A stretch of DNA of 64,000 nucleotides from contig NC_045143.1 of the NCBI RefSeq assembly GCF_008831285.2, positions 23,564,302 through 23,628,301 of the forward strand. Direction: 5' to 3'. The position numbers and the translations under genes are program-made. Positions 44,955 to 57,999 of the stretch are shown one piece after another (positions within the stretch are counted from its first letter, which is position 1; every line of letters begins with the position of its first letter). The notes under the pieces are model-generated. The model did no database searches, was not told the origin of the DNA, and saw only the letters and a list, made by a program, of their open reading frames with translations. Source of the stretch: Nymphaea colorata (taxonomy: Eukaryota; Streptophyta; Magnoliopsida; Nymphaeales; Nymphaeaceae).

Positions 44955-45644
44955 ATGGAGCAGTGGGATAGTATTGTTGATACACAGGGAGAATATAAAG
45001 TCTTTGGGAATCTTCTTTCATTTGGGTCTACCGTGAAGTTAGATGGCTCAAATTATGAAATCTGGTGTCGCGTATTTATGATGTCTGTTATGGGGCACAT
45101 AAAGAAACATGTTATTGAAGAAGAAGAACCCCTAACTAAGACCGGAAAATATTCTACATGGGAAGAAGATAACAATATTGTTATGTCATGGATTATGAAT
45201 AGTGTGCAGGCACACATCACTCCTACAATTGCTTATTATACCTCTGCCAAGCATATGTGGGAATTTTTGAAGCAAACTTACTCTCACAATAAGAATATGA
45301 GCAAAGTCTTGCAGGTTGAAGAAGAACTTCTTAAACTTCAACAAGGTGACTCAGATCTGGCCCAATACTTTGTGTCAGTCAAATCAGCCTATGAGAGGCT
45401 CAAAGTCCTACGTCCCCCATGTCAATCATGCTACAAAACCCACTTTGAGCAGCACATGGTGGCGAAATTTTTAGCTGGGTTATCTCTTGATTTTGCAGTG
45501 GCCAAAGCCCAAATGTTGGCTGGGGCTGAAATTCCAGACCTTGCTGAGGCCTATAATAGGCTAAGTCGTCAGGCGGTGACTTTATCCCCATCCTCAACTG
45601 ATGCACCTTCTTCAGCATTAGCTGTCCTAGGAGGTCGTGGGTAG
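44955..45644 (+). pseudogene. Copia B gag (capsid part)
   Basis: 229 codons from MEQWDSIVDTQGEY: retrotransposon gag features LDGSNYEIWCRVFMM, AKHMWEFLKQTYS and FLAGLSLDFAVAKAQML. A TAG ends it just before the zinc-knuckle region, which remains in the same frame. The product would package element RNA; with the stop it would lack the nucleocapsid part. Confidence 0.88.
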
Positions 45645-46310
45645 TCCTTAGCCATCTCAGGAAGCCGAGGACAGACCTTCAATAGAGGGAGAGGAGGTCG
45701 TAATTCAGGAGGCGGATGTGGTAAATTTCAATGCACGTTCTGTGGAAGACTTGGTCATCTAGAAGATAGATGCTGGAATAAACATGGTCGCCCAATGATC
45801 TGAGGCTCCGAGTCATCACAAATCAAGAGCTCATCTCATATCCCAAAAGCTTCACATGTTGAAGATGACCATACAGAATCAAATGCAGAAAATGTCACTG
45901 TTAGTATGAGTAAATCAGAGTATGAACAATTTCTAGCTCAGAAAGCTTCATCTTCCTCCTTGGCATCTACAATTGTGGGTGATTCTGCTTTTTCCACCAC
46001 TATGCAGAACCAAGATACAGGTATGTCATGGATTATTGATTCTGGAGCCTCCAAGCACTTTTGCAGTAGACCAAACTTATTCACCATGCTTCACCATTTT
46101 CCTCAACCTAGACAGGTGAAGCTTGCAGAAGGGAGATTATCTCCTATTATCGGTTGGGGTAGTGTGAAAATTTCTGATTGTTTAACTGCGAATAACGTGT
46201 TGTTTGCCCCTGACTTTCCCACTCATCTTCTCTCAGTTAAAGGGCTAACTCATGATTTGAACTGTAGAGTCATTTTTTATCTTGGTTCGTGTTGGTTTCA
46301 GGACTTGTAG
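45645..46310 (+). pseudogene. Copia B zinc knuckle and protease
   Basis: The CCHC knuckle CTFCGRLGHLEDRC (45732-45773) is followed by a TGA (45801-45803). The protease active site WIIDSGASKHFC has its Asp at 46038-46040; PRQVKLAEG, GWGSVKIS and LLSVKGLTHDLNC follow. A TAG ends the frame after CWFQDL. Confidence 0.85.
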
Positions 46311-46319
46311 ACTGGGAGG

Positions 46320-47336
46320 ATGATTGGTGGAGGCCATGAACGAGGGGGAGTCTATTTCCTGTCTGAGGCCATGGACATATCTGCTACATCAGTTCCATCC
46401 AAACCTACCAGTCTTCAGTGGCATCTCAGACTTGGGCATCAATCAGTGTCAAAACTTCGTTGCTTGTTTCCTAAGCTTTTTATGTCAGAGTCACTCCAGT
46501 GTAAAGCTTGTCAACTTAGGAAACACACTAGGAGTAGTTTTCCTTCGAGTCATAGTATGTTTGATTTACTTCATGTCGATGTGTGGGGGTCTAGCCGTAC
46601 TGCTAGCCGGTCTAAATTTTGGTATTATTTGGTCGTTGTTGATGATTTCTCTCGTGCTAGTTGGGTTTGCCTTTTGAAGGAACGTTCTGCAGCTATATGT
46701 ATCCTTCAAAATCTTATTATTGAAATAAAGACTCAATTTGGAGTTTCTGTTAATTCTGTTCGCACTGACAATGCTCTTGAATTCAAATCGTCCAATCTTT
46801 TGCAATTTTACTCAAAACATAGAATTGTTCCTCAATTCACCTGTCCACATACCTCGCAACAGAATGGTGTTGCAGAGCGAAAGCATCGACATTTGTTGGA
46901 AGTTGCTCATACTCTTATGATACAGAGCCATGTACCATCTTACTTTTGGGAGGATGCGATCCTAACTACTTGTTTCCTCATTAATCGCCTACCATCCTCA
47001 TCTATACTTAACAAAATTCTAGTTCAAATGCTTTACCCGGATCATCCATTGTTTCAAACTCTATCTAGTGTGTTTGGACACACATGCTTCGTTCATATCC
47101 TAAGACCAAAGCGAGATAAACTTGCTGCCAAACCCGAAAATGTATCTTCATTGGTTATCCCAAGAACCAACGAGGCTATAAATGCTTTGACCCTCTCACC
47201 CAGAAAGAGTATGTCAGTGCGGACGTCACATTCTTTGAGTCTCGTCCATATTTTCCACAACCACCAACCTCTTGCCCTGAGAGTCTCCCTCAATGCCCTT
47301 TGTCAATCCCACCTTTCCCGCTTATGTCCCTTCTGA
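46320..47336 (+). pseudogene. Copia B integrase
   Basis: Zinc-binding HLRLGHQSVSKLRC ... CKACQLRKH, then the catalytic triad: Asp in LLHVDVWGSS, Asp in SVRTDNALEF and Glu in NGVAERKHRH. FWEDAILTTCFLINRLP and FGHTCFVH follow. A frameshift near 47110-47300 separates it from the RT frame. Confidence 0.88.
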
Positions 47337-48538
47337 GTTCATCACCACCCCAAAGTCGTTTTTCGGATCCTCCATTAGTTTACTCTCGCCACCAGGGTCT
47401 CTCACATGGCTCTCCTCCATCATCCTCTCATGAAGTAAGTGTACCTGATTCCTCACCTCTGGTTATCTCTGACTCGCATGATCTTCCTATTGCCTTGCGA
47501 AAGGGTAAACGTCACTACACCATTCATCCCATTTCACAGTTTGTGACGTCTGAATATGTAAGTGACAAGGTGCAACAATTCATTCATGTTATGTCTACTT
47601 ATACTACTCCGACATGTCATCAACAAGCATTACTAGACCCTAATTGGTGCCAGGCTATGAAAAAGGAAATACATACTTTACAGCAACGCCACACATGGGA
47701 CCCTATTGCTCCTCTTTCCAGTTGTGATATTGTTGGATCCAAATGGGTATTCACTATCAAATATCATGCAGATGGCACCCTTAAACGCTATAAAGCTCGG
47801 CTGGTTGTAAAAGGGTATACTCAGACATGTGGTATTGATTTCTTTGACATGCTCTCACCAGTGGCTCGGCTAAGTACCATTCGCCTCTTGATTTCTCTTG
47901 TAGTTCACTATAACTGGTAGATGCATCAATTGGATGTCAAAAATGCATTCTTGTATGGTGATCTTGAGGAGACAGTTTATATGCAACAACCACATGGCTT
48001 CGAGGTTCAAGGGGAGTGTGGGAAGGTGTGCAAATTGCGAAAGGTCATATATGGACTGAAACAAAGTCCCCATGCGTGGTTTCATAAACTATCTAATATT
48101 GTCTCACAGAGTGGATTCCAGAGGTCACCTCTTGATCATTTTGTTAAGAAGGGAGAATTGGGTATGGTTATCTTGGCAGTATATGTTGATGATATTATAT
48201 TGACTGACAACTATAAACAAGGTATATCTGAGACCAAAGAATTTCTTCAAAAGCATTTTGCCACAAAAGATCTTGGACACTTGAGGTATTTTCTTGGAAT
48301 AGAAGTGGCTCGTGGTAAGGAAGGAATAGTTCTTTCTCAAAGAAAGTACATTTTAGACTTATTACAAGAAACTGGAATGTTGGGAGCAAAACCTGCCACC
48401 ATTCCCATGAATCCACGATTGCACCTACATGATGAGCAGTCAGAACTTGTAAAGTCCAAGACGTATAGATCTTTAATTGGAAAGCTTCTTTATGTGACAG
48501 TTACAAGACCAGATATTAGTTTCGAGTGGAAAAGCTGA
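47300..48538 (+). pseudogene. Copia B reverse transcriptase
   Basis: WCQAMKKEIHTLQQRHTWD, GSKWVFTIKYHADG, YKARLVVKGYTQ, a TAG at 47918-47920 (after HYNW, in front of [19 protein letters not shown]), LKQSPHAWF, YVDDIILT (YVDD at 48182-48193) and LGHLRYFLGIEVARG. A frame change near 48525 leads to the RNase H. Confidence 0.88.
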
Positions 48539-49134
48539 GCCAATTTATGGAGAAACCAAGGAATATTCATTGGGAAGCTGCATTGATGATACTCAAATAC
48601 TTAAAGTCTTCTCCTGGTAAAGGACTACTATTCAAGAAAGGGAAAACCTTAGATGTCCAAGCCTATAGTGATGCAGACTATGCAGGATCTGTTGAAGATA
48701 GAAAATTTACTACTGGATTTTGTGTTTTTGTAGAAGGGAATCTTATATCCTGGAGGAGCAAGAAACAGAATGTGGTCTCACGGTCTAGTGCTGAGTCAGA
48801 GTATAGGACCATGGCCCAAACGACAGCAGAATTAACATGGGTTAAATCCATGTTTGAAAGCCTTGACATTCCAGTTCAACTACCTATGACAATGTTTTGT
48901 GATAACAGGGCTGCCACCTATATTGCAAACAACCCAGTCTTTCACGAAAGAACTACACACATTGAAGTTGATTGTCATTACATTCATGATTTACTTCAAG
49001 GAGGAGTGATTTCTACAACTCACGTGGTCTCTGAAGAACAAACTGCTGATATCTTTACTAAGGCTCTTGCAATTAGGGAATTTTCAAAGTGTTGTAACAA
49101 GCTGAACATGGTAGATATCTATGCTCCAGCTTGA
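48526..49134 (+). pseudogene. Copia B RNase H
   Basis: YSDADYAGSVEDRKFTTGF, ISWRSKKQNVVSRSSAESEY, FCDNRAATYIANNPVFHERT and IEVDCHYIHDLL are an uninterrupted, well-conserved copia RNase H. Only the upstream stops keep it from being expressed as part of a polyprotein. The polypurine tract (GAGGGGGAG) is at 49133-49141. Confidence 0.9.
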
Positions 49135-49141
49135 GGGGGAG

Positions 49142-49324
49142 TGTTGAAGTTGCAGTAGCTTTTAGAATATTAAAGAACTTGACAGTTCTTTAATTATTTT
49201 CAATAACTTTTCGTTTACATTGTAATTTTGCTTTTACCCTAATTCTCCCTTAAGTAAGGGTTAGGGTAAGTGATCAATAACAAGTTGGACTTGTTTTCTT
49301 CTCTCTCTTTCTCTCACGAAAACA
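49142..49324 (+). repeat. 3' LTR of copia B
   Basis: 183 bp; eight differences from the 5' LTR (two adjacent after TGTTGAAGTTG, the rest single). Confidence 0.93.
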
Positions 49325-51154
49325 ATTATCAACAGATGGTTTGTTAAATATATTGAATGTTATATTATTAAGAACAGTTATTACGACGAGAAAGTTAGCA
49401 ATGTATGCCAAATATGATCCTGAAACATCTGGCACATCTTCTTTTTCCAGCCCAGCAGTAATTGGCTCTCTTTTCTTGATATCTGCCTCTGAGAACAAAG
49501 CTATTTAAAAGAACGTCATACTAAACATCTGGCAGCTTGAAATGACAAAGATCTACAATTATTCTCACATAAATGTGATACAATCAGATGAACTGCATAT
49601 TATACTTGTTACTTTTTTTGTAAACGATCTCATTTTATACATGTTTTGTAAGCCATGAAAGTGCTAGTTTCAGAGAACAACCCATCAAAGATTAATGCTA
49701 AAAAAAGACCAATATTTTTACACAATGGCTGGAGGTTTCTTTTATGTTCTAAGATACAAGAAAAGTTGCTAGTTGTTTTGATAAAGCATACGTCACATGG
49801 GTTATTCACTAATCACTATCATAAAAATGGATCAAGAGATCATGGAATGTGCTCATAAATGGGTCGGAACAACTTGAAGCATAATATGAAAAAATTACCA
49901 TCAGTAAAATACTAGAGAGCAGTCAGCCTTAAACAGGCATTTCTTGTAGACAAAGTTAGCAAAGCTAGAAGTTACAAATAGTCCATTCAAAGACCCTAAA
50001 AGGACTAATTGGGACTAGTCAGTCTGATTTAATACTAGTCAATTGACAGTCAATAAATAAATATATATTTATTGGGACGTAAATACAGAAACATAAGTAT
50101 CTATACGAAGAAAATATATTTCCATATTTATAATGACTTGGCTATCTAGTTACTAGTCTGACGAACTAGTCATTGGATTGAATCACAAATTACTAGATAA
50201 CTGAACCAACCAGTCGAACTAGTCCAATAACTAGCTGGGATTTTGACAGCTGGATAAGCAACCATAAGCTTTCGTTGACAACAGAACTCAACATCAATAG
50301 CTGATGCAGCAGAGGTTGTCCTAAAGAGTTATTTATTATCTGAATTAGATGAGAATGTCAGGTGTTAGCAAGCATCCATATATTAGGTTAGAGTAGGACT
50401 ATGATTAAGCGGATTGTGCATACTGCATACTTTCCTAGGTTTTAGTTGAAATACTTACCAACCATGTTTTCCTTTTCGAATTTGCTTAAGGGACAAGTTC
50501 TGAATATTGGATATGGATTTTCCAGAGCTATTAGATAGGTCCCATATGGTTTAAAGTTTTAAACCAACTTAGGTGCAGTCCTAACCACATCTAAATGAAC
50601 CCAGTCCAGCTGAGTCAGCTCAGATAGTCTAGTGGGATCAGGTAGTCCTAGAAAATTCTCATTCTGATTGTTGCATTGTGTCTAACACTAATTTAGGAGT
50701 TAAATAGGTGTTTTAACTGTGTTTAGCTTCTGCCTTTGTCAGAAAATCAGAGATGTATGGCAGGTCATTTGAAGGTGTTTCAAGGAGGAATTAGAGAACG
50801 AGAAATGGTTGAAGTCTCAATTGGTTAGTACCAGCCAGTCCATTCTTGCTAGTTTGTCTTTGGTGTTTCTTAGAATTAGTGGTTTTAAGTTGATTTGGGT
50901 GTGTTAAGTTCTGGTTTTCATTAGAAACCAGAAAGTGATTAGTTAGTGTTTAGATATTCTTTAATTATTAATGTCATTGTAGGAAGAGTTTAACTATTTC
51001 TTAGGCATACTCTAGAGAATTTGTTGTCTTATTTTGTGGATGATCCTAGAGTAAAGGACTTCAAGTGGAAGAGGGCATGAAAACAACAGTAGCATTCAAT
51101 TTAGACTTTGGAAGTGACCCATGTTGCTACTTGTGCTTGATGACTTAAAAGTTA

Positions 51155-52890
51155 TGCTCATATCAATTTTTTTCCCTTTTTGCAAATTGAAGTCATTGTT
51201 TGCTTGCCTAGTGTACTTTTCTGTATTATTAACTACAAAAGTTGATTACCAATGAAAATTATCAACCTATTGCTTCATATTTACATTCCTTCTGGATTCA
51301 ACGGGTTACCACATGGGTGGGAACACGTTTTATTGCCTTAAAGTTTTCACATAAAAATAAAGATTATGCTTTGCAAGAAACACCAGAATATCTTATGATA
51401 TAGTGCATGATGCAACTTTCACTGAATTGTAAGATGACCAAACCTAGTTTTATTATTTTGCATTTCAGACCAAACTAAGACACTTAATTTAAGTATATGG
51501 TCAGAGGGTGGGGGAATGAGGGGTGGGGACAAAAACCTGAAATTTAGCACCACAATCTACAACTGGGAGAGCAACTAGAAATTAAAGTTGATCTATCTTC
51601 ATGCCTATTTATCCATAAAAAAAAAAATTGGATTTTGATGCCATCGGTTATTAAGAAAGTGTTCTCATGTATATGGGATGTCTAAACACCAATAAAGGAA
51701 AAAAAAGGAAGAGAGAGAGAGAGAGAGAGTACCTAATGAAGAAAGGGACCTGGTTTTTGGAATTTGTCTCTGGGACAAGTTCAAAAGTTGTTGATCGAGG
51801 TCCTTTAGAGCCTCTTTGGCCTTTACTCGATCAACCTCGAACTGGATGTCGCTCTGCTCAGAACGAACCATGAATTCTCTGCTTCTATCTATTCTTCTGG
51901 TAAGATAATCAATGAAGGTCTGAAACTTACATCCACTGGGTGGCAACACTAGTACAAGGGATGTGGACATGGGTAGCTGTTGCAGCATAGTCTTCACGAC
52001 TATTGTATCGCATCTATAGCAAAGACAATTGTATCTCATATCAATTTTTTTTCCTTTTTGCAAATTGAAGTCATTGTTTACTTTCCTAGTGTACTTTTCT
52101 GTATTATTAACTATAGAAGTTGATTACCAATGAAAATTATCAACCTATTGCTTCGTATTTACATTCCTTCTGGATTAAACGGATTACCACATGGGTGGGA
52201 ATGCGTTTTATTGGCTTATAGTTTTCACATAAAAATAAAGATTATGCCTTGAAAGAAACACCAGCACATCTTATGATATAGTGCATGATGCAACCTTCAC
52301 TGAATTGTAAGATGACCAAACCTAGTTTTTTTATTTTGCATTACAGACCAAACTAAGTCACTAAATTTAAGTATATAATTAGAGGGTGGGGGAAGGAGGG
52401 GTGGGGACAAAAACCTGAAATTTAGCACCCACAATCTACAACTGGGAAGAGCAACTAGAAATTAAGGTTGGTCTATCTTCGTGCCTATTTATCCATAAAA
52501 AAATTGGATTTTGATGCCATCAGTTATTCAGAAAGTGTTCTCATGTATGTGGGACGTCTAAACACCGATAAAAGAAAAAAAAAAGGAAGAAAGAGAGAGA
52601 GTACGTACTGAAGAAAGGAACCTGGTTTTTTGGAATTTGTCTCTGGGACAAGTTCAAAAGTTGTTGATCGAGGTCCTTTAGAGTCTCTTTGGCCTTCACT
52701 CGATCAATCTCGAACAGGGTGTCGCTCTACTCAGAACGAAGCATGAATTCTCTGCTTCTATCTATTCTTCTTCTGGTAAGATAATCAATGAAGGTCTGAA
52801 ACTTACATCCACTTGGTGGCAACACTGGTACAAGGGATGCGGACATGGGTAGCTGTTGCAGCATAGTCTTCACAACTATTGTATCATGTC
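51155..52890 (+). repeat. Tandem duplication of about 880 bp in the right arm
   Basis: 51155-52034 and 52035 onward both start with CTCATATCAATTTTTTT and run in parallel through GTTGATTACCAATGAAAATT, GGGTGGGGACAAAAACCTGA, GAGCAACTAGAAATTAA and the gene-G exon-1 sequence. The junction at about 52030 cuts exon 1 of the first copy. Confidence 0.85.
51690..52030 (-). pseudogene. Exon 1 of gene G, 5'-truncated duplicate
   Basis: From CDTIVVKTMLQQLPMS to DLDQQLLNLSQRQIPKTR matches gene G, but the N-terminal 30 codons are replaced by sequence from the duplication junction. The donor TTAG/GTACTC is retained. An Arg codon of the RRR run is deleted. Confidence 0.75.
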
Positions 52891-52981
52891 TACAACAAAG
52901 ACGATGGGAAGAGGACTTGGAACTTAAAACTGGTACAAGGGATGCAGACACAGGTATCACTTGCAATATAGCATTCGCCAT
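52604..52981 (-). pseudogene. Exon 1 of gene G, right-arm copy with premature stop
   Basis: Starts MANAILQVIPVSASLVPV and is close to the left-arm copy. A CAG-to-TAG change (complement of 52727-52729) stops translation after FMLRSE, residue 84. The donor region is altered to GTAC/GTACTC. It pairs with the interrupted exon 2 at 43980-49488. Confidence 0.8.
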
Positions 52982-54947
52982 TGTTGTTTCTCCTTCAAGG
53001 GCAAGTTAATGGAAAGAGGATAAAGCATGCCTGAGTCTCTCTCTTTTCTTCTGATAATCCCTTCTACACGAAATGACCATCTTTCATCAAAATAATAGGA
53101 CATTTGTGTTGATTTTATATAAAATTATGTATCTAACGAATGAAGGTAGCAAAGTGGCACCGTTCATATGGATGTTAAGATTGGATATCCAACCCAAGTT
53201 TTCCCAAAAAAAAAAAGAAAAAAAAAACAACATCCAATTAAAAAAATAGCTCAAATTCAAACCTAATAAATGACATATAATCAGATTCTGATTTGAATCC
53301 AAATTTAGTTTTAAATAAATATCATATATCTAGCAATCATTCATTTTGAAGTCGGTTTTTAACATAAGATAAAGTGGTTCAATTTTTGTTGAAACCTTGG
53401 ATTCAGATTCATTTATACATTTAAAATTCAGATTTGGATCAGATTTAAATTGTGAATGTGGATTCGAATTTGGACATGGTATGATAGACCTTTCTTCATC
53501 CATATTTAAATCTAACTTCGAACCCAGAATTTCCACAAAACAAGTATAGTAAACAGTATATCAGATAGATGGGAACATCAAAAACTGGATATAGTTAAGA
53601 GTACCTCCAATTGGAATCTAATCTATTAACATCTCTATTTGCCTCCGAGGCATAGTCGACAAGCTGGCCATGGTGAAAAATTATCTTTAGATCGATTCTT
53701 GTGGATGCTATTTTTAGTTGCAAATAGGTTGAGACTTGAGAGCATTGTACTAGTTGATATACATTGAACTCATACCAGACATCCATGGCAGCTCTTAATC
53801 TTGATGGCAAAAGGAAGATAAGGCCACCAATGTTTTTTCTTTCTCCTATAATTTTTTTTCTTAGCTCTCAATGTTTTTTCTTTCTCCCATAATTTTTTTT
53901 CTTAGCTCTTTACCTTAACTTCCTCTATTTCTCTCTCATCACATCCACTCCATGTGAAAATAACGTTTCCTATAGAGTGTTTGAATAATGAAAGCCAAAG
54001 GGGAAATACTAGAAATAATGAGTCCTAGACTCCATGAGCATATTAACAATAATAAGTTTAACATTCAACAAGCAAAACATATAACAAGAAGAAGGAATCT
54101 AATCACACAAACAAGAATACCACATCTTTCAATTGCACTTGCTTTCAGATTATTCTTGAGCTTCTTTCTTATAAATCTGCATTTCTTATATGTATCTTTC
54201 TCATTGTTCACTCAATCGCCTCAAAGGAAGACTCACTCTTCACAATGAGGTTTCACTCTTGAAGGACCCGATCTTTCATGAAATCTTGCAAGTAGTGACT
54301 ATTATGTAATCAATCTTGACTCTCTAAGGAGTTAGAAATGTTGTCTTCTAATGACTTTTTGCGGATTTGTGGAGTTGGCAATAAATTAACTAGTCAACGA
54401 GTGCTTAAGGGACTCACTCCTCACCCCTTGTGGGCTCTACCTTTGTGGGCTATTTTTATTTAGTCACTGCCCTTGGGCAGCGCATGTGGCCACTCATGAT
54501 AGAGACTCAATTGGAAATTTTAATTGTTACCTCTTATAAAATCTAGTTCCTATATATCATACTCACTTTAACATTTATCTCAGACTCATTCAACAAGATA
54601 TTGCTTTAATTCTTAAATTCTCTTTCTTATCTATCAGCCTATCATTCTTAACATCCTATAACATGATAGGTACATGTGTTGCATGGGGAATTTTCCCTTT
54701 TCTTATTTAATCTGTGACCAACACTTCCCCTGAGAGTACAAACACTATAAATTTGTAACAATTCTAGTCATGGTCCATGCGCAATCATCAACATGCATGC
54801 ATAATCTGTTATAATTATTTAATGTCACATCTATATTATTAACAAGAAACTCATTAGTTCATGAGTAACGCATAAGCATGTGGGTGAAAGTTCGCTGTAG
54901 CAATTGATACCATTATCTTTCCATCAATGAGTTAACCAAACTATGTT

Positions 54948-54998
54948 ATGTGTGTGTGTGTGTGTGTGTGTGTATACACACACACACACACACATATA
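54948..54998. repeat. Self-complementary (TG)n(CA)n microsatellite
   Basis: Right-arm counterpart of 19631-19697 with the TA core reduced to TATA; still a near-perfect palindrome. Confidence 0.93.
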
Positions 54999-55459
54999 TT
55001 AACCAGCCATAAAGGAATCCAGCACATCATTATTCCCATATTAACGTAAGCAAATCACATTTAAAGTAGCCACACTTAAATTGCTCACCAACTAAATAAT
55101 CAAGCATAGGATAAACCAGTTATTTACGAATAGGTCTATGTATGTCAAAATCTGCTCACCAAGAAGAAAATTTTAATCAATGCAGTCTTCGGGCATGTCT
55201 TCAGGTATGGGTACTGTAGAAACAGTAAAAGCGAGAAGAACACGGATGTAACGTGGAAAAACCCTCAACAAGAGGGAGAAAAAACCATGGGAGAGGAGGT
55301 CTGGTGCTCACTAGCCGCCAGACTCTCTCTCTCTCTCTTAAAACTTCATTCACTTCAGAAATTAGGGTTACAAGTCTTTAAATAAGGCCCAACAAGGACT
55401 ACAAGCTGGATCGGGTCTGGACCCAAGACCCATCTTTACATGCTTCAACACTCCCCCTC

Positions 55460-56000
55460 AAGTTGGGCATACATATCAAACATGCCTAACTTGGATACAT
55501 TTCTCTCAAAAAAAGTTGAAGATAGAGTTTTAGTCATAACATCAGCGGTTTGGTCTTCAGACTTCATGTAAGGTAAGATTAACTCTTTAGCATCAATCCT
55601 CTCACGGATAAAGTGGCGATCAATCTCAACATGCTTTATTCTGTCATGTAGTACAGGATTATTAACTAGGTTGATTGCAGACTTGTTGTCACAGTATATC
55701 TTTATAGGTCCTCAAATCTCTATCCCGATATCAGCTATCAATATTTTCAGCCATAGTAACTCTGACACTTCCATAACAATAGCTCTATACTCATCCTCTG
55801 CACCAGATCGAGAACACATATCTTGCCTCTTGCTTTTCCAGATAACAAGGTTTCCTCCCAAGTAGACACAGTACCCTGAGGTAGACCTTCTAGTATCAAC
55901 ACAACCTTCAAGTGTGCATCTGTCGGGGCATGCATGAATTGACTCAGTACATTCACAGCAAAAGTGATATCTGGTCGAGTGAGGGTAAGATAAATCAACT
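55460..56000 (-). pseudogene. Copia C RNase H
   Basis: LTRPDITFAVNVLSQFMHAP is followed by an internal deletion and a frame change (VVLILEGLPQGT against the DTRRSTS codons of element A). The end, with the codons for KHVEIDRHF (near 55620) and MPNLRGGV-type sequence before the polypurine tract, is readable only in other frames. Confidence 0.75.
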
Positions 56001-56080
56001 TTCCAACAAGACGTTGATATCTTCCTTTGGCTTTTTCACAGAGTAACTCCCCATCTTTAAGGCTCCACTTGCACCCAGCA

Positions 56081-56908
56081 TCAAGAGGAGTATGGTCTAC
56101 ACCCCAGCTTACCGGTCTCCTCCAATAGATCTAGTGTGTATTTCCATTGATTTAACACAAGGTCGATACTGGACCTAGCAATCTCAATACCAAGAAAGTA
56201 CCTCAGTTTACCAAGATCCTTGAGATCAAATTCGACAACTAGTAACACTTTTAGCTTTGTGATTTCATCCTCATCATCACCTGTAACAATCATGTCATCC
56301 ACATAAACAAGTAACAGTGTGACTTTCCCTTCTTTCCTCTTCATAAACAGAGTTTGGTCTCCATTCCCTTGATCGTAGCCATAATGTTGCATTACTCGTC
56401 TGAGTCATTCGAACAATGCTCTCGGCGATTGCTTGAGGCCATATAAAACCTTTTTTAGTTTCCAGCATTTTTCTGGTTCTTCATATCCTGGGGGCATACG
56501 CATATACACCTCCTCTTCGAGATCGCTATTGAGAAATGCATTCTTAACATCCAGTTGTTACATCCTCCACTCCTTCATCACAGCTAGGGAAATAACAACT
56601 CTAACTTTCTTCATTTTTGCAACTGGAGCAGAGGTCTCCAAGTAATCAATTCTATATTTCTAACTAAACCCCTTGGCCACAAGATGAGCTTTGTATCTTT
56701 CAAGACTTCCATCTGGTTTGTATTTGATGGTGTAGATCCACTTGGATCCAACCAAGTGAGCTGCCTTAGAGATCTTTACAACTTCCCATGTCATGTTTCT
56801 TCTTAGGGCTTCCATTTCTTCTTGCATCGCATCAACCCACTTGGAATCACCTTGAGCTTCAGCAATAGTTCTGGAATCACAGCCAAAGAAAGAGAAGATA
56901 TAAAACAC
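56081..56908 (-). pseudogene. Copia C reverse transcriptase
   Basis: MQEEMEALRRNMTWEVV, GSKWIYTIKYKPDG and YKAHLVAKGFS in the first segment; stops near 56660 and 56560; then HYGYDQGNGDQTLF and the catalytic YVDDMIVTGDD (YVDD complement of 56294-56305), ending LRYFLGIEIARSS. Confidence 0.85.
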
Positions 56909-56970
56909 TTGTAATCCTTGCTCAGTCTAGAATAAGATATGAAATTACCAATAGAGTGTTGAGTACATGA

Positions 56971-57997
56971 CTAGACACCCTTTCTAAGAGCAATAGGTAA
57001 ATCTTCACTTTTAGCCTCTGCCTGAGTACCTTCAACTGACATTTCTTGGGCACGGCTTGGGTCATCCAAGAAAGGAGTAGCATTAGGATTTGGAGTAGGA
57101 TTTTTGTCCCCAGAGAGCATCGCTTCGTCAGCTCCATCAGTGGGTCCTGCCGCAGGCGACTTTTGCCTAGAGTAAACTTGTCCAAACAAATGGTCATGTC
57201 TCTCCTTATCCACAGGAGAACATCCATCATCCTCATTGTGCTCTAAAGGGTTAGTAACCTCAATCTCTTCCTTCTTGTATTCCAAAAAATCCGTAGACTG
57301 AATCTCATGACTGGGAGAATACTCTTCTCTCATTGTAGACCTCTCCCCTTGAAGAGAATTCTCACCAAAATATGAAGCATGTTCCAAGAAGGTGACATCT
57401 TTGGTAACATGGGCACGACCTGTGGAAGGGTCTCGACACTTATATCCTTTTTGAGTGGGGGAATAACCTAGAAAAATGCCCTTAACTGACCTAGGATCAA
57501 GCTTTTTAATATTAGAACTATGATTGTGAATAAAACAAACACATCCAAAAACTCTAGGTGGAAGAGATAAAGGTTCACGACTCTTCGGTAACATAGAGTG
57601 GGGCGTCTGCCAATTCAACACACGACTAGGCATATAGTTAATTAGATACACACTGGTCAACACAACATCCCCCCAATATTTTTTTGGAAATGACGTTGAA
57701 AAAGAAATGCCCGAGACATATTTAGTAACTGGCGATTCTTTCGTTCAGCAAACTCCTTTTTGAGTAGGAGTATAACTACAAGAAGTTTCATGAACAATTC
57801 TCTTTTTCTGAAAGAAGCTATCAACAGAATGACACGTATACTCACGAGCATTGTCAGACCGTAAGGTCTTAACAGATGTTCCATATTGAGTTTCCATACA
57901 AGCAATGAAAGTCTCTATGATAGTAGGAACTTCACTACGGTCTTTCAGTAAATAAACAATGGCGTTACGAGAACAATCATCTATAAAGGTGATAAAA
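56971..57997 (-). pseudogene. Copia C integrase (core to C-terminus) and linker
   Basis: The core is frameshifted around 57657-57905 (RTVRSDN-type codons at about 57855 read in another frame than ERKNRQLLNMSRAFLF). 57663 down to 56971 is a long open stretch: LTSVYLINYMPSRVLNWQTP, FGCVCFIHNHSSNIKKLDPR and the acidic linker ending IALRKGV. Confidence 0.8.
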
Positions 57998-57999
57998 TA

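Larger units (their letters stand above)
44057..49324 (+). mobile_element. Ty1/copia element B, full-length, inserted in gene-G exon 2
   Basis: 183-bp LTRs (44057-44239, 49142-49324; TGTTGAAGTT to CGAAAACA) differ at 8 positions (about 4.4%). Perfect target-site duplication ATTAT (44052-44056, 49325-49329). The empty site is intact at 25106-25110 and 4653-4657. Gag, protease, integrase, RT and RNase H are all present, but at least five stops or frame changes interrupt the polyprotein. Confidence 0.95.
43980..49488 (-). pseudogene. Exon 2 of gene G split by copia element B
   Basis: The 5' part of exon 2 is at 49330-49488 (ADIKKREPITAGLEKEDV and on to KPSVDN) and the 3' part at 43980-44056 (through the stop codon). 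The 5.3-kb element B lies between them. Substitutions such as AAGLETED to TAGLEKED and IATF to IANF separate it from the left-arm copy. Together with the exon-1 damage this makes the right-arm gene G a pseudogene. Confidence 0.85.
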
